Source: Euptelea pleiosperma
Taxonomy: Eukaryota; Streptophyta; Magnoliopsida; Ranunculales; Eupteleaceae
DNA: 64,000 nt
Assembly (NCBI GenBank): GCA_035048495.1
Contig: CM068544.1
Span: 11,030,138-11,094,137, forward strand
Reading direction: 5' to 3'
The first letter of the stretch is position 1, and the number at the start of each line of letters is the position of its first letter. Of this stretch, positions 1-10,759 are shown piece by piece. Below the pieces are notes generated by a model, which was not told where the DNA came from, made no database searches, and saw nothing but the letters and a program-made list of their open reading frames with translations. The position numbers and the translations under genes are program-made.

Positions 1-707
1 GCTTCTTTTGTCGCAGGAAACCCCGATGGGACAATTCTCGAGACTTGAAAGCCCACATCGATCAGAAAAGCCCATTATCAAAGCTTAAAGAGCCCACATG
101 CTATGACTAGAAGATATGGGCCAAATATGGGTTGAATAAGAGGACCAAAAAGCCGGCCCAAAGAACGAAGAGAGTAGGAGAGCCAATGACCAAGAGACGG
201 ACCAAAGCGTTTAAAGCCACATGAGTCAGCAAAGAATGATAGTCGACTCTTGATATTCGCTCAAAAGTGCTTATTTTAAGCAATTATCCTTTTAGCGTTA
301 TTGCATTCTCCCACGTTAAAATACTCTATTTATCTACTTTTCTACGTAAGAGTCTCTTTTGTTGCGTATAACACACTTTTCTGGACGAAATGATATATTT
401 GCATGCATTAAACACATTTTCGAAAGTCTAGACATGAAGTCATTCTGATAGAGCCTCATTACGCGCCTCTTCTGTCGTAGGAAACCCCGATGGGACAATT
501 CTCGAGACTTGCAAGCCCACATCGATCAGGAAAGCCCATTATCAAAGCTTAAAGAGCCCACATGCTATGACTAGAAGATATGGGCCAAATATGGGCTGAA
601 TAAGAGGACCAAAGAGCCGGCCCAAAGAACGAAGAGAGTAGGAGAGCCAATGACCAAGAGACGGACCAAAGCGTTTAAAGCCACATGAGTCAGCAAAGAA
701 TGATAGT

Positions 708-765
708 CGACTCTACTGGAGAAGCGTGAGGATGGTCACAGTGAAGACCAGGGTTCCAGACCCTC
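708..765 (+). other. tRNA-like module (A box/B box) in LTR 251-2935
   Basis: CTCTACTGG at 711-719 aligns with the A box (tRNA positions 11-19) and GGTTCCAGACC at 752-762 with the B box. The distance from G18 (718) to T54 (754) is exactly 36 nt, the spacing in a standard tRNA. The T stem AGGG/CCCT is intact and the run TTTT follows at 775-778. The acceptor and anticodon stems are not convincing, so this is a tRNA-derived module and not a working tRNA gene. Confidence 0.5.
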
Positions 766-911
766 CGCCAGTGCTTTTATCTCTATTTTCTGATGCTTTC
801 TCTCTCATCTCTCCTTATTCTCTCTCTCTCTTCATCTCTCGGTCCTCGAATCTACTGACCTAACCCCAGAACTCCTGCCCATCAGCTCTATCTCATCTCC
901 CTTAGCTTTCT

Positions 912-960
912 GACCGTTGGATCTTCTATCGGACCATTGGATCTTCAATCGGACCGTTGG
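912..960 (+). repeat. 20-bp minisatellite in LTR U3
   Basis: The unit GACCGTTGGATCTTCTATCG starts at 912, repeats with few changes at 932, and starts a third time at 952. The same array, with two or three units, occurs in most copies of the LTR on either strand, for example near 3138, 22575, 33850 (reverse) and 52940. It sits between the tRNA-like module and the presumed promoter. Confidence 0.8.
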
Positions 961-1121
961 ATCTCTCTAAATCCATCGATCTACTAATCTGGGTCCCAAT
1001 CAAGTCACCATCCATCCGATCGCCATCAGACTGTCTGTCACATCATCTTGTGAGACGATAGACATCATCAATCCATGCGGGCCAGTAGCCGGGCCCATCT
1101 TCATCGACCCGCTGTCCGACC

Positions 1122-1192
1122 AGTTAGTGGACCCCGCGAATTTCAAAATAATTTTAATTAAATGGGGGGTCCACTAATTGGGGAGATTCCCC
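1122..1192 (+). repeat. Inverted repeats upstream of the LTR promoter
   Basis: AGTTAGTGGACCCC at 1122-1135 pairs with GGGGTCCACTAATT at 1166-1179 (13 of 14 bases) across a 30-base AT-rich loop. A small palindrome, GGGGAGATTCCCC, follows directly at 1180-1192. The same pair recurs at 22786-22843 and in the other copies of this LTR subfamily. Confidence 0.75.
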
Positions 1193-1298
1193 ATAAAAAA
1201 GTAGTGTTTTACTTTTAAAAAAAAAATATATATATATATATTTTTCTTATTTTTTTTATTTTCAAAAACCCCCTATTTCCATTAAAGGAAATAGGAAG

Positions 1299-1306
1299 CT
1301 TTAAAA
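1299..1306 (+). promoter_or_regulatory. TATA-like box of LTR 251-2935
   Basis: CTTTAAAA lies just after an A/T tract (about 1218-1260) and a near-palindrome CCCTATTTCC/GGAAATAGG. Equivalent boxes are at about 3524, about 22975 and 42495 (CTTTATAAG). The position, about 1.05 kb into the LTR, suggests a U3 of about 1.1 kb and an R/U5 region of about 1.6 kb. This rests on position and sequence only; no transcript was seen. Confidence 0.4.
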
Positions 1307-2250
1307 GGGGGAAGGAGGGGGACGAACCCTAATTTTCCAAACCCTAATCCTCCTCTAATCCCCTCCTTTCTCTCCCAAAACTCTCTTGCCCCCTCTTTCT
1401 CCTCGGTTTTTGACAATTTTTCCATCTTCTTCACCTTCTTCTTCGTCATTGTTTCTCGCCGAAGTTGCAGAACTCCGGCCATCTTCTACCTTGTTTTACC
1501 CCTCTTCTCTCCATCTCTTTTGACCCTGTTGGATAGCCAGCACCTCCACAGAACCCAACGGTGGGTTCCCAAGTTAGTGCAACGTTGGTTGCCGTCTACA
1601 CCATCTACCACCACCGTTTCACACCACCCTCCACCGGACTGGTGTGCACGCCCAGCTCGCCCCACCTGCAAGTGGTTCACCAGAAAATCCAAAGTCCGAT
1701 GAACCATCCCGTAAAAGCCAGCCCCTCTAGGTAGCCCTCCTCCATGTTCTTGACGTGGTGAACAACCTGCTGGTGTGCCCCGTTACCCCTACACCGCCTC
1801 TCTCCAATACCAGCAACGCCTTCAAGTTTTCTTTAAAAAAAAGAGGCTCCCATCTCCAGCCGTCAAGGCTCATTCCATTCCTCTCCGATCTCCCTCCAGT
1901 CATTCTCGTTCTCTCCTCCCCAAAGAAAGAAAAAAAAGCAAAAACAAAAAAAAAAAGAAGGAGAAGAAAAAGAAAGGGAAGAAGGAAGGGCGTCCTCCAC
2001 TCTTGGATCGCCTTCTTCATTTGCATCCACAGCACCAGCAACTGCCGTCACCACTACCACACCTCCAGCCGTCCACATCCAGCAACGCCAGCTGCACCAC
2101 CGGCTACCATCTTCACTCTGCCTCCTTCATCCAACACCACTTCATCGCCGTTATCTCCTTTATGTCACCACGTGGTGTACTGGTCTGATCATCTTCTTCA
2201 CGCTGAAGCAATCCTCACAACCGCTTGCCTGTAATCTCCTCCATGAACTG

Positions 2251-2855
2251 GTAAGTCTGTCACATCAGAGCACGCATCACCTTGCCCCCGATCCAACTTG
2301 CGATCACGAATTGATTTCTCTCATGAATCATCCCATCTTGTCACATTGCTGCATCTCACTTGGGCAGCAACATACATCGCTTCCCAAGGTAGTTTTCTCT
2401 CACTATGGTCATAATCTTACCTCTTTCTCTCTCTTTTCCTCTCTCTAGACTCTTATTTTCACCTTCTCTCTCTACATTTTAGTTCTTTTCTCTCTCTCTC
2501 TTCTTTCTCTCTCTAGGTTTTACTGCTTTCCTATATTAATCCCTATTTGATTATTTTCATTTAATTGGAGAACATTGTAATAGAATAAATTTATTTGAAT
2601 AAATTTCAGTTTTCGATTAGTCTATGTTTCATCTTGAATATTTTGTGCATTTGAAAAAATTTCAATTTCACCAGGAATCTCTCATAAAAAAGAATATTTT
2701 AAATCCCGGATTCACCACTCTCTCCCCCACCATCATTCGCATCAATTTCTATGGAAAAATCTGTCATTTTATGTTCTTATTTGCGCTAATCCGACTAATC
2801 CTGAGTGCGGATCGACATCCGACACGAATCCCTATACAGATCTAAAATTTTGCAG
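2251..2855 (+). other. Candidate leader intron in LTR 251-2935
   Basis: A donor-like GTAAGTCTG at 2251 follows CTG. An acceptor-like TTTTGCAG ends at 2855. Between them lie the TTTCTCTCTCTAG-type arrays and an AT-rich stretch. The same order (donor, CT arrays, AT-rich DNA, T-rich AG|G) recurs in other copies, for example 23964-24388, 43583-44076 and 54411-54825. Splicing is an inference from these paired sites. Confidence 0.4.
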
Positions 2856-2893
2856 GATTTAAGAATCGGATCAATTTACAAATGTGTTGAAGT

Positions 2894-2929
2894 TAGGGTT
2901 TCCGTAACCAACGACGCGGAAAAATCCTA
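2894..2929 (+). repeat. Terminal stem-loop of the LTR
   Basis: TAGGGTTTCCG (2894-2904) can pair with CGGAAAAATCCTA (2917-2929), leaving six bases before the CA end of the LTR. All copies of the family have a comparable structure here, with different sequences in some copies. Confidence 0.6.
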
Positions 2930-2935
2930 TTTTCA

Positions 2936-2991
2936 ACTCTACTGGAGAAGCGTGAGGATGGTCACAGTGAAGACTAGGGTTCCAGACCCTC
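2936..2991 (+). other. tRNA-like module of LTR A, split by insertion of LTR 251-2935
   Basis: The right part of the module starts at the duplicated target ACTCT (2936-2940), continues ACTGG, and has its B box GGTTCCAGACC at 2978-2988. G18 at 2944 and T54 at 2980 are 36 nt apart. The left part ends at 250. The younger LTR therefore inserted inside the A-box region. Confidence 0.5.
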
Positions 2992-3495
2992 CGCCAGTGC
3001 TTTTCTCTCTATTTTCTGATACTTTCTCTCTCATCTCTCCTTATTCTCTCTCTCTCCTCATCTCTCGGTCCTCGAATCTACTGACCTAACCCCAGAACTC
3101 CTGCCCATCGGCTCTATCTCATCTCCCTTAGCTTTCTGACCGTTGGATCTTCCATCGGACCGTTGGATCTTCAATCGGACCGTTGGATCTCTCTAGATCC
3201 GTCGATCCACCAATCTGAGTCCCAATCAAGTCACCATCCATCCGATCGCCATCAGACCATCTGTCACATCATCTTGTGAGACAATGGACATCACAAATCC
3301 ATGTGGGCCAATAGCCGGGCCCATCATCATCGACCCGCTGTCCGACCAGTTAGTGGACCCCGTGAATTTCCAAAGAATTTTAATTAAATTTCAAAAAAAA
3401 AAATGGGGGGTCCACTAATTGGGGAGATTCCCTATAGAAAAGTAGATTTTTACTTTAAAAAAAAAAAAAAAAATTTATTTTTTATTTCAAAAATA

Positions 3496-3521
3496 CCCTA
3501 TTTCCATTAATGGAAATAGGG
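3496..3521. repeat. Perfect 26-bp palindrome at the LTR promoter
   Basis: CCCTATTTCCATT followed by its exact reverse complement. An identical palindrome is at 33518-33543 in the reverse copy. Other copies carry a version with one change in the centre (ATTAAA for ATTAAT). It lies immediately upstream of the TATA-like box. Confidence 0.85.
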
Positions 3522-3688
3522 AGCTTTAAAAGGAGAAGGAGAGGGGTTCGTTCGAACCCTAATCCCTCTCCCCTCTCCTCCTCTCCTTCCCCAAAACCCT
3601 TCCCCCTTCTCCTCCTTCTTTTCTCAATCGTTCTTCTCCTCTTCTTCCCCTTCCCTTGCCTCTTCTTCGTCATCTTCTTCATCTCTTA

Positions 3689-3713
3689 CCGGAGTTGCAG
3701 CCTGCAACTCCGG
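3689..3713. repeat. GGAGTTGCAG hairpin in the presumed LTR leader
   Basis: CCGGAGTTGCAG, one C, then CTGCAACTCCGG: perfect 12-base arms. It lies about 165 bp after the TATA-like box. The same hairpin, with small changes, is found in nearly every LTR of the family, on whichever strand the LTR lies. Confidence 0.8.
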
Positions 3714-4984
3714 TCGGCAACGCCCCCTCCTTCTGCTTTGCAGCAGCTACTGCTTCCTCCTCCTCTCACGAGCTCCTGCCATCCTCCTTTCAAAGTTGCT
3801 GCTGCCTCCTCTTCTCACGAGCTCCACCGCCGCTGCACATCGCTCACCTTCTACCGTGCTTCTCCGCCCTTCTCCGCCCACAACAACAACACCTCCAGCG
3901 TCTTCCCTCTCCTCTCCACTTCTCCTCCTCCATCTCAGCCGCTCTCACCCATAAGAAAGAAAGAGAAAAGAAAAAGAAGAAGAAGAAGAAGGATAGAACC
4001 TGTCCACCTTACCTTGCTGCTTGCATCACTGCCTCTCCCTCTTCTTCTTGTACACCAGTCAGCGCCACATCACCACAATACTACCACTTACTTGCTGGAT
4101 CGTCTCCAACTCCAGCCACCCCTCTCCATAGCCGTCTCCTGCCTCCTCTTCTTCACCACGTCTTCCCATTGACGTCTTCTTGATGTGGTTGCTGCTCCTC
4201 TCAACGGTTTGCTAAACCGTCCTCAACTACATCTTCTTCACCACCATCAACCCCCCATGGCTTCACCTCCACACCACCGTCCCTTGTTGTGGTCACCATC
4301 ATGATCCCTAAACTGATGTTCTCCATGAGCACCGATGAAAACTCCACCTTCCACACCATGTGCAACCAGCCACTCTAACTGCATCATGCACCCAACACGC
4401 TGCGGACCGCTTTGGTCAATAATCCGACCCACTGATTCATCCCAAGGCTAATCCAATGGTCGATTCCCTTCCAATGGTAAGATTGTGGTAAGTTTCTCTC
4501 TCCTTTCCTCTCTTTCTCTCTCTACTTCTCTCTCTCTAGATCCTTTTAGTCACTTTCTCTCTCTACAATCTCTCTCTTCTTTTTCTTTATTTCTCTCTCT
4601 CTCATTGTTGCTTTCTTAACTTAGTGTAGTTCCAGCAAATATGGTAAGACTTTTAATTACTTTGAATAAATTTTAGTTTTCATTATTACTTGATTGTAAT
4701 AGGTCACCTTTCATGCTTTACTTTATCTGTGTTCTTAATGCTCTTGATATTTATAGCATTCTCTCTCTAAAATCACAACAAATAATGTTTTAAAGACCAT
4801 TTCAATCACCACTCTCACCCCACCATCATTTCCATCAATTTCTAGGAAGAAAGTCCGTCATTTTATGTTCTTTACTGCACGTTCACTAATCCCGAGTGCG
4901 GATTCGACTCCGACTTTCCACTGTGCTAGAATTCTTAATTTTTGCAGAGAAAAAGAATCGGATTAATTACAAATGTGTTGAGAT

Positions 4985-5017
4985 TAGGGTCGTTCTCTCA
5001 ACGACGGAAAAACCCTA
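4985..5017 (+). repeat. Terminal stem-loop of LTR A (alternative sequence)
   Basis: Here the stem is TAGGG/CCCTA with an inner stem GTCGTT/AACGAC closing on CTCTC. The same position in LTR 251-2935 folds with a different inner sequence. Copy 22055-24471 has the GTCGTT version as well (24433-24465). Confidence 0.6.
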
Positions 5018-5023
5018 CTTTCA

Positions 5024-5751
5024 GTGGGCCTCGTTAATGGGCCAATGGAACAATCAATGAACTATGATGAGTGGGATCAAGAAGATCGGGATGATCTTGG
5101 CACTTAGGAAAGGAGAAGACATTGAGGAAGGGAAATAAGAAAGTTGCTAAAGATATTTTCTTATCAAAAAGAAAGAGGGAAGAAAAGGTCCACCATTATC
5201 AAACAAAGGTGTCCTGGCCGAATGGTGAGCCATTTGTGGCAAGAGGAGTTTGGCTGAAATGCATGGGATCACTTCCCAATATGAGCAGATACAGCCATGC
5301 ACAAAGGTGAGGTGCTGCCCCACAATATTGAGGGGGGTCCACAAGAGAAACCCCCCTATTTTTTGGCCGAACCCTAAATGTGGGAAGGCACTCTCTCCCC
5401 CCTTCTCCTTCTTTCCTTCTTCTCCACCGTTATCTTCTTCTTCTTGGGAGGGCCGTCCTCCACCACTGCTAGGGGGGCTGCAACCTGTTGCTGCCCTTGC
5501 TGCTGCACCATATGCTCGACAACTCCAACCACCAGATCTCCCTCTTCCACCCGTGCAGATCGTTGCATAGACACTTCACGGTCAAACTTGCAAAGCACAC
5601 ACCACTGTCTTGCTGGTTCTCCTCCTGGTTCATCTCACGATCTCCTCTAGATCTATAAATACCGTGTGCTCCTCCCAACCAGAGGAACGTCTTCTTCTTC
5701 ATCTCAAGAGCACACCACTACCTGCAACACCATGGGTGTTGCCTCTGCCCC
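5024..5751 (+). mobile_element. LTR B, left fragment
   Basis: This is the host sequence of both LTR A and the element at 5752. It contains CCGAACCCTAA and CT-rich leader-like DNA resembling the family's R/U5 region. It appears to continue at 16819 after the inserted element. The only frames are short and unconvincing. Assignment to LTR B is by continuity, since the LTR start lies outside the window. Confidence 0.6.
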
Positions 5752-7101
5752 TGAAAGTAGGGTTTTTCCGCGTCGTTGGTTACGGAAACCCTAATCTCAA
5801 CACATTTGTAATTTTTATCCGATTATCCTGCAAAATTGAAGATTTGTATAGGGATTCGTGTCGGATGTCGATCCGCACTCAGGGTTAGTTAGTGCAATCA
5901 AAGAACATAAAATGATGGAATTTTTTTTTTCACATAAAATGCTACGAAATCAATGTAGGGGTGAGAATGGTGATGAGAAGGGATTGAAACATGCTTTTGA
6001 TTTTGATCTTTATAGACTAACATGCATTAAAAAGATGAGAAATCACTAAGACATAACAATCAAACTAATTCATAATGATCCAGAATTCTTACACAAATTA
6101 AACCAACAAATCAAACATTAATCTAGAAAATATGTAAACTAGAGAGGGTGATTTAGAGAGAGAAACAAGAGAGAGAAAGAGATCTCTAGAGAGAGAAAAT
6201 GCTCTTTAGAGAGCGAATGAACTAAAGAGAAATAGAGATTTAGAGAGAGAAGGAGAAGAAAGTAGAGAGAGAGAAATAGAGAAAAAGAAAAGACCCTAAA
6301 GAGATAAAATAGAAGTACAGAGAGAAGGTAGAGAGAGAGATAAACTAGGTAGAGTGAGAGATAGAGAGAGAAAACTCTCCTTGGAGAGGGAAGGAGAAGG
6401 TTAGAGTGAAGAGAAGAGATTCACAACTTACCTTGGAGAACTTACCCTTGCATGACCATGAGATGATGAGAGCACCGTTGCTTCCCAGAGTGGTTGCATG
6501 AGGAAGATGTGCAAGAGGATCTGGTGAAGATGAGGAAGATGAGGGGTGTAAGATCTTGCTGTTTTGCTGCACGGTGGAGAAGGACAAGTGGGAAAAGGGG
6601 TGACGGCCTGGTCTACAGCGTGGAGGAGATGAGACATGGAGGAGATCCTCCGGGCAGTTGCAGGTGGTGGTGGACGGTGATGATGGTGTGGAGCATGGCC
6701 TTAGACACTGTCCGGAGAGTAAAGAGAAACCGTTGATTTCTGGTTCGTGGAGTCCATGAAGCAAGCTTTAATGGTGATGGCTGGTTTGGGAAGGTATTTC
6801 CCACGGTGGTAGTGTAGCAGGCTGCCCTTCGAGATGACGCATGGTGGCTGCTTGCTCGGTGTAGAGAGTGGAGAGAGGACGGTTGTGCAGCAGCAATGTG
6901 GAGAAGTTGCAGCGGCAAGAACGCCGGAGAAGATGGTGGCGGAGGAGGAGAGGCGGTAATGGAGTGGCTTACAACTTCTCTTTTTTGTAGCGTGATGGGG
7001 AGAACGCCACGATCTGATGCACGGTTGTAGGAGCGCCTGAAGTGCAGGCAGAAAAAGGAGAAAGAAGAGAAGAAAAATGGAGAGGAAGAAGGGGAGATGG
7101 C

Positions 7102-7125
7102 CGGAGTTGCAGACCTGCAACTCCG
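7102..7125. repeat. GGAGTTGCAG hairpin (first copy in this LTR)
   Basis: CGGAGTTGCAG, two bases, CTGCAACTCCG. A second, longer version lies at 7287-7311, so this LTR subfamily carries the hairpin twice. The equivalent of this one in the 5' LTR (about 15094-15117) has one arm changed to AACTCTGG. Confidence 0.75.
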
Positions 7126-7286
7126 ACGAGGACTGTGGAAGAAGAAGAAGAAGCAGAATGAAGCCTCAAGGAAGAGCCGAAACTTCCAGGAGAGGAAGAA
7201 AAAGAACAACAAGAAGAAGAAGAAAAGAAGAGAAGGAGCAGGGAGGCGCGCTGGTGAAGTAGAGGCGGCTGGAGTTGCAGAGGCGG

Positions 7287-7311
7287 CCGGAGTTGCAGCC
7301 TGCAACTCCGG
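7287..7311. repeat. GGAGTTGCAG hairpin (second copy in this LTR)
   Basis: Perfect 12-base arms, CCGGAGTTGCAG and CTGCAACTCCGG, around one C, identical to 3689-3713. It is preceded by another single arm (GGAGTTGCAG at 7271-7280). The matching structure in the 5' LTR is at 15279-15303. Confidence 0.8.
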
Positions 7312-7368
7312 TCGGTGGGAGAAGAAGAAGACAAAGGAGAAAAGAAGAGGAAGAAGAAGAAGAACACA

Positions 7369-7419
7369 AGGAAGAAGAAGAAGAAGAAGAAGAAGAAGAA
7401 GAAGAAGAAGAAGAAGAAC
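7369..7419. repeat. (GAA)n microsatellite
   Basis: About 50 bp of near-perfect GAA repeats in the leader part of the 3' LTR, shorter in the 5' LTR (about 15364-15400). The difference in tract length is one of the main differences between the two LTRs of the element. Confidence 0.9.
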
Positions 7420-8315
7420 AAAGGGAAGAAACAGAAGAAGAGGAAGAACAAAGAAAAGAAGAAGAAGAAGAAGAGGGCGCACCACCTCCTCACCGGCGAT
7501 AGCACGCCGGAGGAGAAGAAGAACAGAAGGGGGAGGGGAAGAGGAGGAAAAAGGGCGTCCGAGCGGGGGCCCGAGGGGAGAGTCCTTGAAGGGTTTTTAA
7601 CCCCTCTCCTCAAGTAGAAACCGTGGGTTTCTAAACTTAGAAACTCACGGTTTCTAAAAGAAAATTTTTTTTATTTTTATTTTAAATTTTGTTTTTATTT
7701 TTATATTGAACTTGGGGGGTTGCGGGCTTGGGCTCGAGGTTTATGGGCCGTTTGGCCATGACCACTAGGCCAAGAGATGATGCCACGTGTTGGCCAGTGG
7801 TTGGCCAAATGGGAACGCTAAAAAAAACGTGGGCCCTGAGTGCATCGGCCATGGGCCAGAAGGTAGGTGAGTAGGATAGTGGGCCACTGGGCTCGATGGA
7901 TGTGGACCTCTTACGAGGCTGCAGGTTAGGCTGTGTTTGGTTGCCAGGGGAGAAAAATGCATTTTTCTTTCCTCAGAGATCGAGCTCTGCTCTCTCTCAT
8001 CTACAATCAACCATAGGATCAACCGAGTTCTAGAGATTGAGATTTTACAATGGAGATCGGGTGGGTGATAGGATGGATGATCGAATGATCTGAGGCACGA
8101 TCGGATGGTCAGATGCATAGAATTGATAGATCAGATTGCAATCTATAGAGATCCAACGGCCTAATGGAAGATCCAACGGTCAGAAAGCTAAGGGAGATGA
8201 GACAGAGCCAAGGGGCAGGAGTTCTGGGGTTAGGTCAATAGATTCGAGGACCGAGAGATGAAGAGAGAGAGAATAAGGAGAGATGAGAGAGAAAATATCA
8301 GAAAAAGTATTGGCA

Positions 8316-8373
8316 GAGGGTCATGAACCCTGGTTTTCAATTGTTCTTCACTTGAGCTTTGCCAGTAGAGCAG
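8316..8373 (-). other. tRNA-like module in the 3' LTR
   Basis: On the minus strand, TGCTCTACTGGCAAAGC forms a D-arm-like sequence and GGTTCATGACC the B box. G18 (8363) to T54 (8327) is 36 nt. The T stem AGGG/CCCT closes on TTCATGA. A run of five T follows (plus-strand A run at 8302-8306). Confidence 0.5.
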
Positions 8374-8820
8374 GCCATCATTTGATGTGGCTTTAAATGC
8401 TTTGGTCCTTCTCTTGGTTATCAGCTCTCCCGCTCTCGTGGTTCCTTGGGCCAACTCTTCGATCCCCTTGTTCAACCCGTAATAGGCTCATATCTTCTAG
8501 ACATAGCCTGTGGACTCTTTAAGCTTTGATAATGGGCTTTCATGATCCATGTGGGCCCACAAGTCTCGAGAATCATCCAATCAGGGTTTCCTACGACAGA
8601 GGAAGCGCGTAATAAGACTTAATCTGAACGGCTTAATATCTAAACTTCTAAAAATGTGTTTAATGCATGCAAATATACCATTTCGTCCAGAAAAGTGTGT
8701 TCTACGCAATGAAATAGACTCTTACGTAGAAAAGTGGATAATTAGAGCAGTTTTACGTAGGAGAGTGCGATAACGCTAAAAGGATAATTGCTTAAAATAA
8801 GCACTTTTGAGCGAATATCA

Positions 8821-8835
8821 CAACCCCCAACCAGC
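8821..8835 (-). other. Polypurine-type tract next to the 3' LTR
   Basis: Read on the minus strand, CTGGTTGGGGGTTG directly precedes the TG of the 3' LTR, the position where plus-strand DNA synthesis is primed. It is G-rich with a few T, so not a pure purine run. A short hairpin (ATTGCCAA/TTGGCAAT, 8838-8856) stands immediately upstream. Confidence 0.55.
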
Positions 8836-10759
8836 ATATTGCCAATCCTTGGCAATTAGTGCGAAATAAATGAGCTTAAAAGGGCTCTGCACATGCTGCA
8901 CACTTTTTCATATTAGCTAAGGGAAAACACCGTTCGTCAAATCATTGAATGGATGCAAAAATAGTTACATGCTAGCGAAGAGTTGGAAAGTTCTGGCAAG
9001 ACTACAGACTGATAATCATGACCCAGAATAGTCAGACTCTGCGTGTGTGTGTGCTCAACATTCTCATCATCCGACAGTAAAGATTTCCAGATCACCTCTA
9101 AGTTTTTATGCCTCAACCTCAAATCTCACATGTTTAGCACTCAAAATAGAATCACACAAGAAAGGTTTTCTTCTTTTCTCTCAATTTATATGTGAGGAGA
9201 TGTGTTGATATATGAAAGCAAAGATCTCACATATGTATTATTTAAAGGAAGGACATCTTTAATAGAAGAAGATCTCATGATTGGAATACCACTTCACTCG
9301 GGAACGTCAGATCAAACTCTATAGCTTCTCCTTCTCTAATCTCCACATTTTATGATCGTGCTATTCTAGAATCAAGTAGGACTTTCCTACGTTGTAATGA
9401 GGCTTAGGTCAGGTGTAGAGAGATAAAGGGATACAGGATTTCAAAGATCTTGAGAGGATATTGCCATTTTCTTGCATTTTTCCTGCAGTGTAACACCATT
9501 ATCGGGTTCTTTTTCCTTTTTTCGTATTTCTCTCTTTTTCTTGATATTTCTGAGACTGCTCAATTTCTTTTCAGCTCTTTTTCATACTTTCTTTCCATAT
9601 TTTGTTTTCAGCTTGAACCACTTTCTTTTCCTTTTGATTCTTCTTCTTTACTTTTCTTTTCACGGTACACCCATATCAGTTATTCTTTTGTCCATCTCAA
9701 AATAAGGGTAGCCAGTCATGCTTCGTAGCTATACTGGATTTTAGGTTGATGGGTTTACAAAGAAAAGGCTTTTATAGAAGGGTTCAAGGGGTTTCTAGTG
9801 AAGTATAATTCAGGTGAGTAAAAAGGCTGAATGGTTCAGAAAAATGGCCTAAATCATTTTCTAGGGTTTGCACTATCATGTATACTGTCTTGACTGGATA
9901 CAGAGAAGGTTCTGTCGTAGTAATCCAATGTTGATGTCGTTCCGAGTTCCATGATCGAAGCAAAAGATAATGAGATCTCTCAACGAATATTGCGGGCATG
10001 AAGAATAGTGAGTCATCCATTGACTCAGGATTATTGTATAATTCTCTGAAATGATTAAAGGTTCGAAAGCTCACTGGGTTAGGTCTCCACAATTATTCTC
10101 ACAGGATCTCTAGAGTTTCAAAACTTAGGATGACTCTGATGTTGATAGTGTACAATTGTGCCAAATCTGAGTTTTTCTGAGTTTTCAAACCTGCTGTAGT
10201 CATGCTTGACTTGACTCAACACTAACAAAAATTGACATCCTCAATACTGACTTAACGGAGGTTTTCAGCTAATCAAAGTCAGGGTATTTGACACATTTTT
10301 GAAATTCTAGAAAACTTTTGGTGAACATCGGAAATCACCCAAAAACTTTTTTTTTTTTTTTATCAAAATGAAGACATGAGTTTTGGTAAATACCTACCCC
10401 CAACCAAAATATAGCACCGTCCTCGGTGTTCATGACCGGGACATAAAATGATAAAAATTCAGTGATGATGATGCAAAAGTTCAGGAAGGATGTTACCAAG
10501 TCGGCAGAAACTCGACAGTGTTTGGTACCTGATGATCGGGAGAATGAATGTACCTACATTTTCAGATATATAACAGTAATAACAAATGCATGAGACTCAT
10601 GTACTCTAGGAATACCGGAATTGCCTTTCCGAAAGCGCTAAGTTTTACGTCTTCAGCCAGACATGATAGGGGTATATCAAGTACCCCCAACTAGGTTAAA
10701 ACTCATGGAGACTGAGTGAATCTACAGTCTTCCTGACACCTAAGGTGGAAGGGAAACAA
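8836..10759 (-). other. Non-coding 3' interior of the two-LTR element
   Basis: About 1.9 kb between the 411-codon frame and the purine tract. I find no protein domain. Two further PPT-like blocks with the core GGTTGGGGGT or AGTTGGGGGT (minus strand) lie at 10396-10406 and 10683-10693. The first lies in a block of about 50 bp that resembles the sequence beside the real 3' LTR at 8823-8872. Confidence 0.6.

Larger units (their letters stand above)
251..2935 (+). mobile_element. Solo LTR inserted in LTR A, target duplication ACTCT
   Basis: A complete 2,685-bp LTR starting TGATATTCGCTC and ending CCTATTTTCA. ACTCT is present at 246-250 and 2936-2940. When the insert is removed, the flanks rejoin into the sequence GTCGACTCTACTGGAG that other copies of the family have uninterrupted, which proves the junctions. 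There is no internal region, primer site or second LTR, so this is a solo LTR left by recombination between two LTRs. The long serine- and lysine-rich frames inside are low-complexity artefacts of its CT and GAA tracts. Confidence 0.92.
1..5023 (+). mobile_element. Solo LTR A (5' end outside window), split by LTR 251-2935
   Basis: This is a member of the main Athila-associated LTR family. The window opens about 210 bp into it, judged by alignment with the copy at 251. It runs to 250, is interrupted by a younger LTR, resumes at 2941 (2936-2940 is the duplicated target) and ends in CCCTACTTTCA at 5023. The five bases after it, GTGGG, should be one target duplication; the partner lies outside. 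It carries the family landmarks: half of a tRNA-like module at 2936-2991, a 20-bp minisatellite near 3138, a perfect 26-bp palindrome at 3496-3521, a TATA-like CTTTAAAAGG at about 3524, a 25-bp hairpin at 3689-3713, CT-rich DNA and a terminal stem-loop. No protein is encoded. Confidence 0.85.
5752..8820 (-). repeat. 3' LTR of the two-LTR element (complete, 3,069 bp)
   Basis: Read on the minus strand it starts TGATATTCGCTC at 8820 and ends CCCTACTTTCA at 5752. It differs from the 251-type LTR in its promoter region, where an inverted repeat around AGAAACTCACGGTTTC (about 7615-7660) takes the place of the CCCTATTTCC palindrome. It has two GGAGTTGCAG hairpins (7102-7125 and 7287-7311) and long GAA tracts. 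The 290-, 214- and 167-codon frames here are low-complexity shadows. Confidence 0.88.

Noticed and set aside
6613..7613. Long open frames of 290, 214 and 167 codons in the 3' LTR, and similar ones at 3510-4183, 14692-15614 and 32954-33529
   Set aside because: They are runs of Ser, Leu, Phe, Lys, Arg or Glu created by GAA/CTT tracts; several overlap on both strands and the frames shift between the two LTRs of one element.
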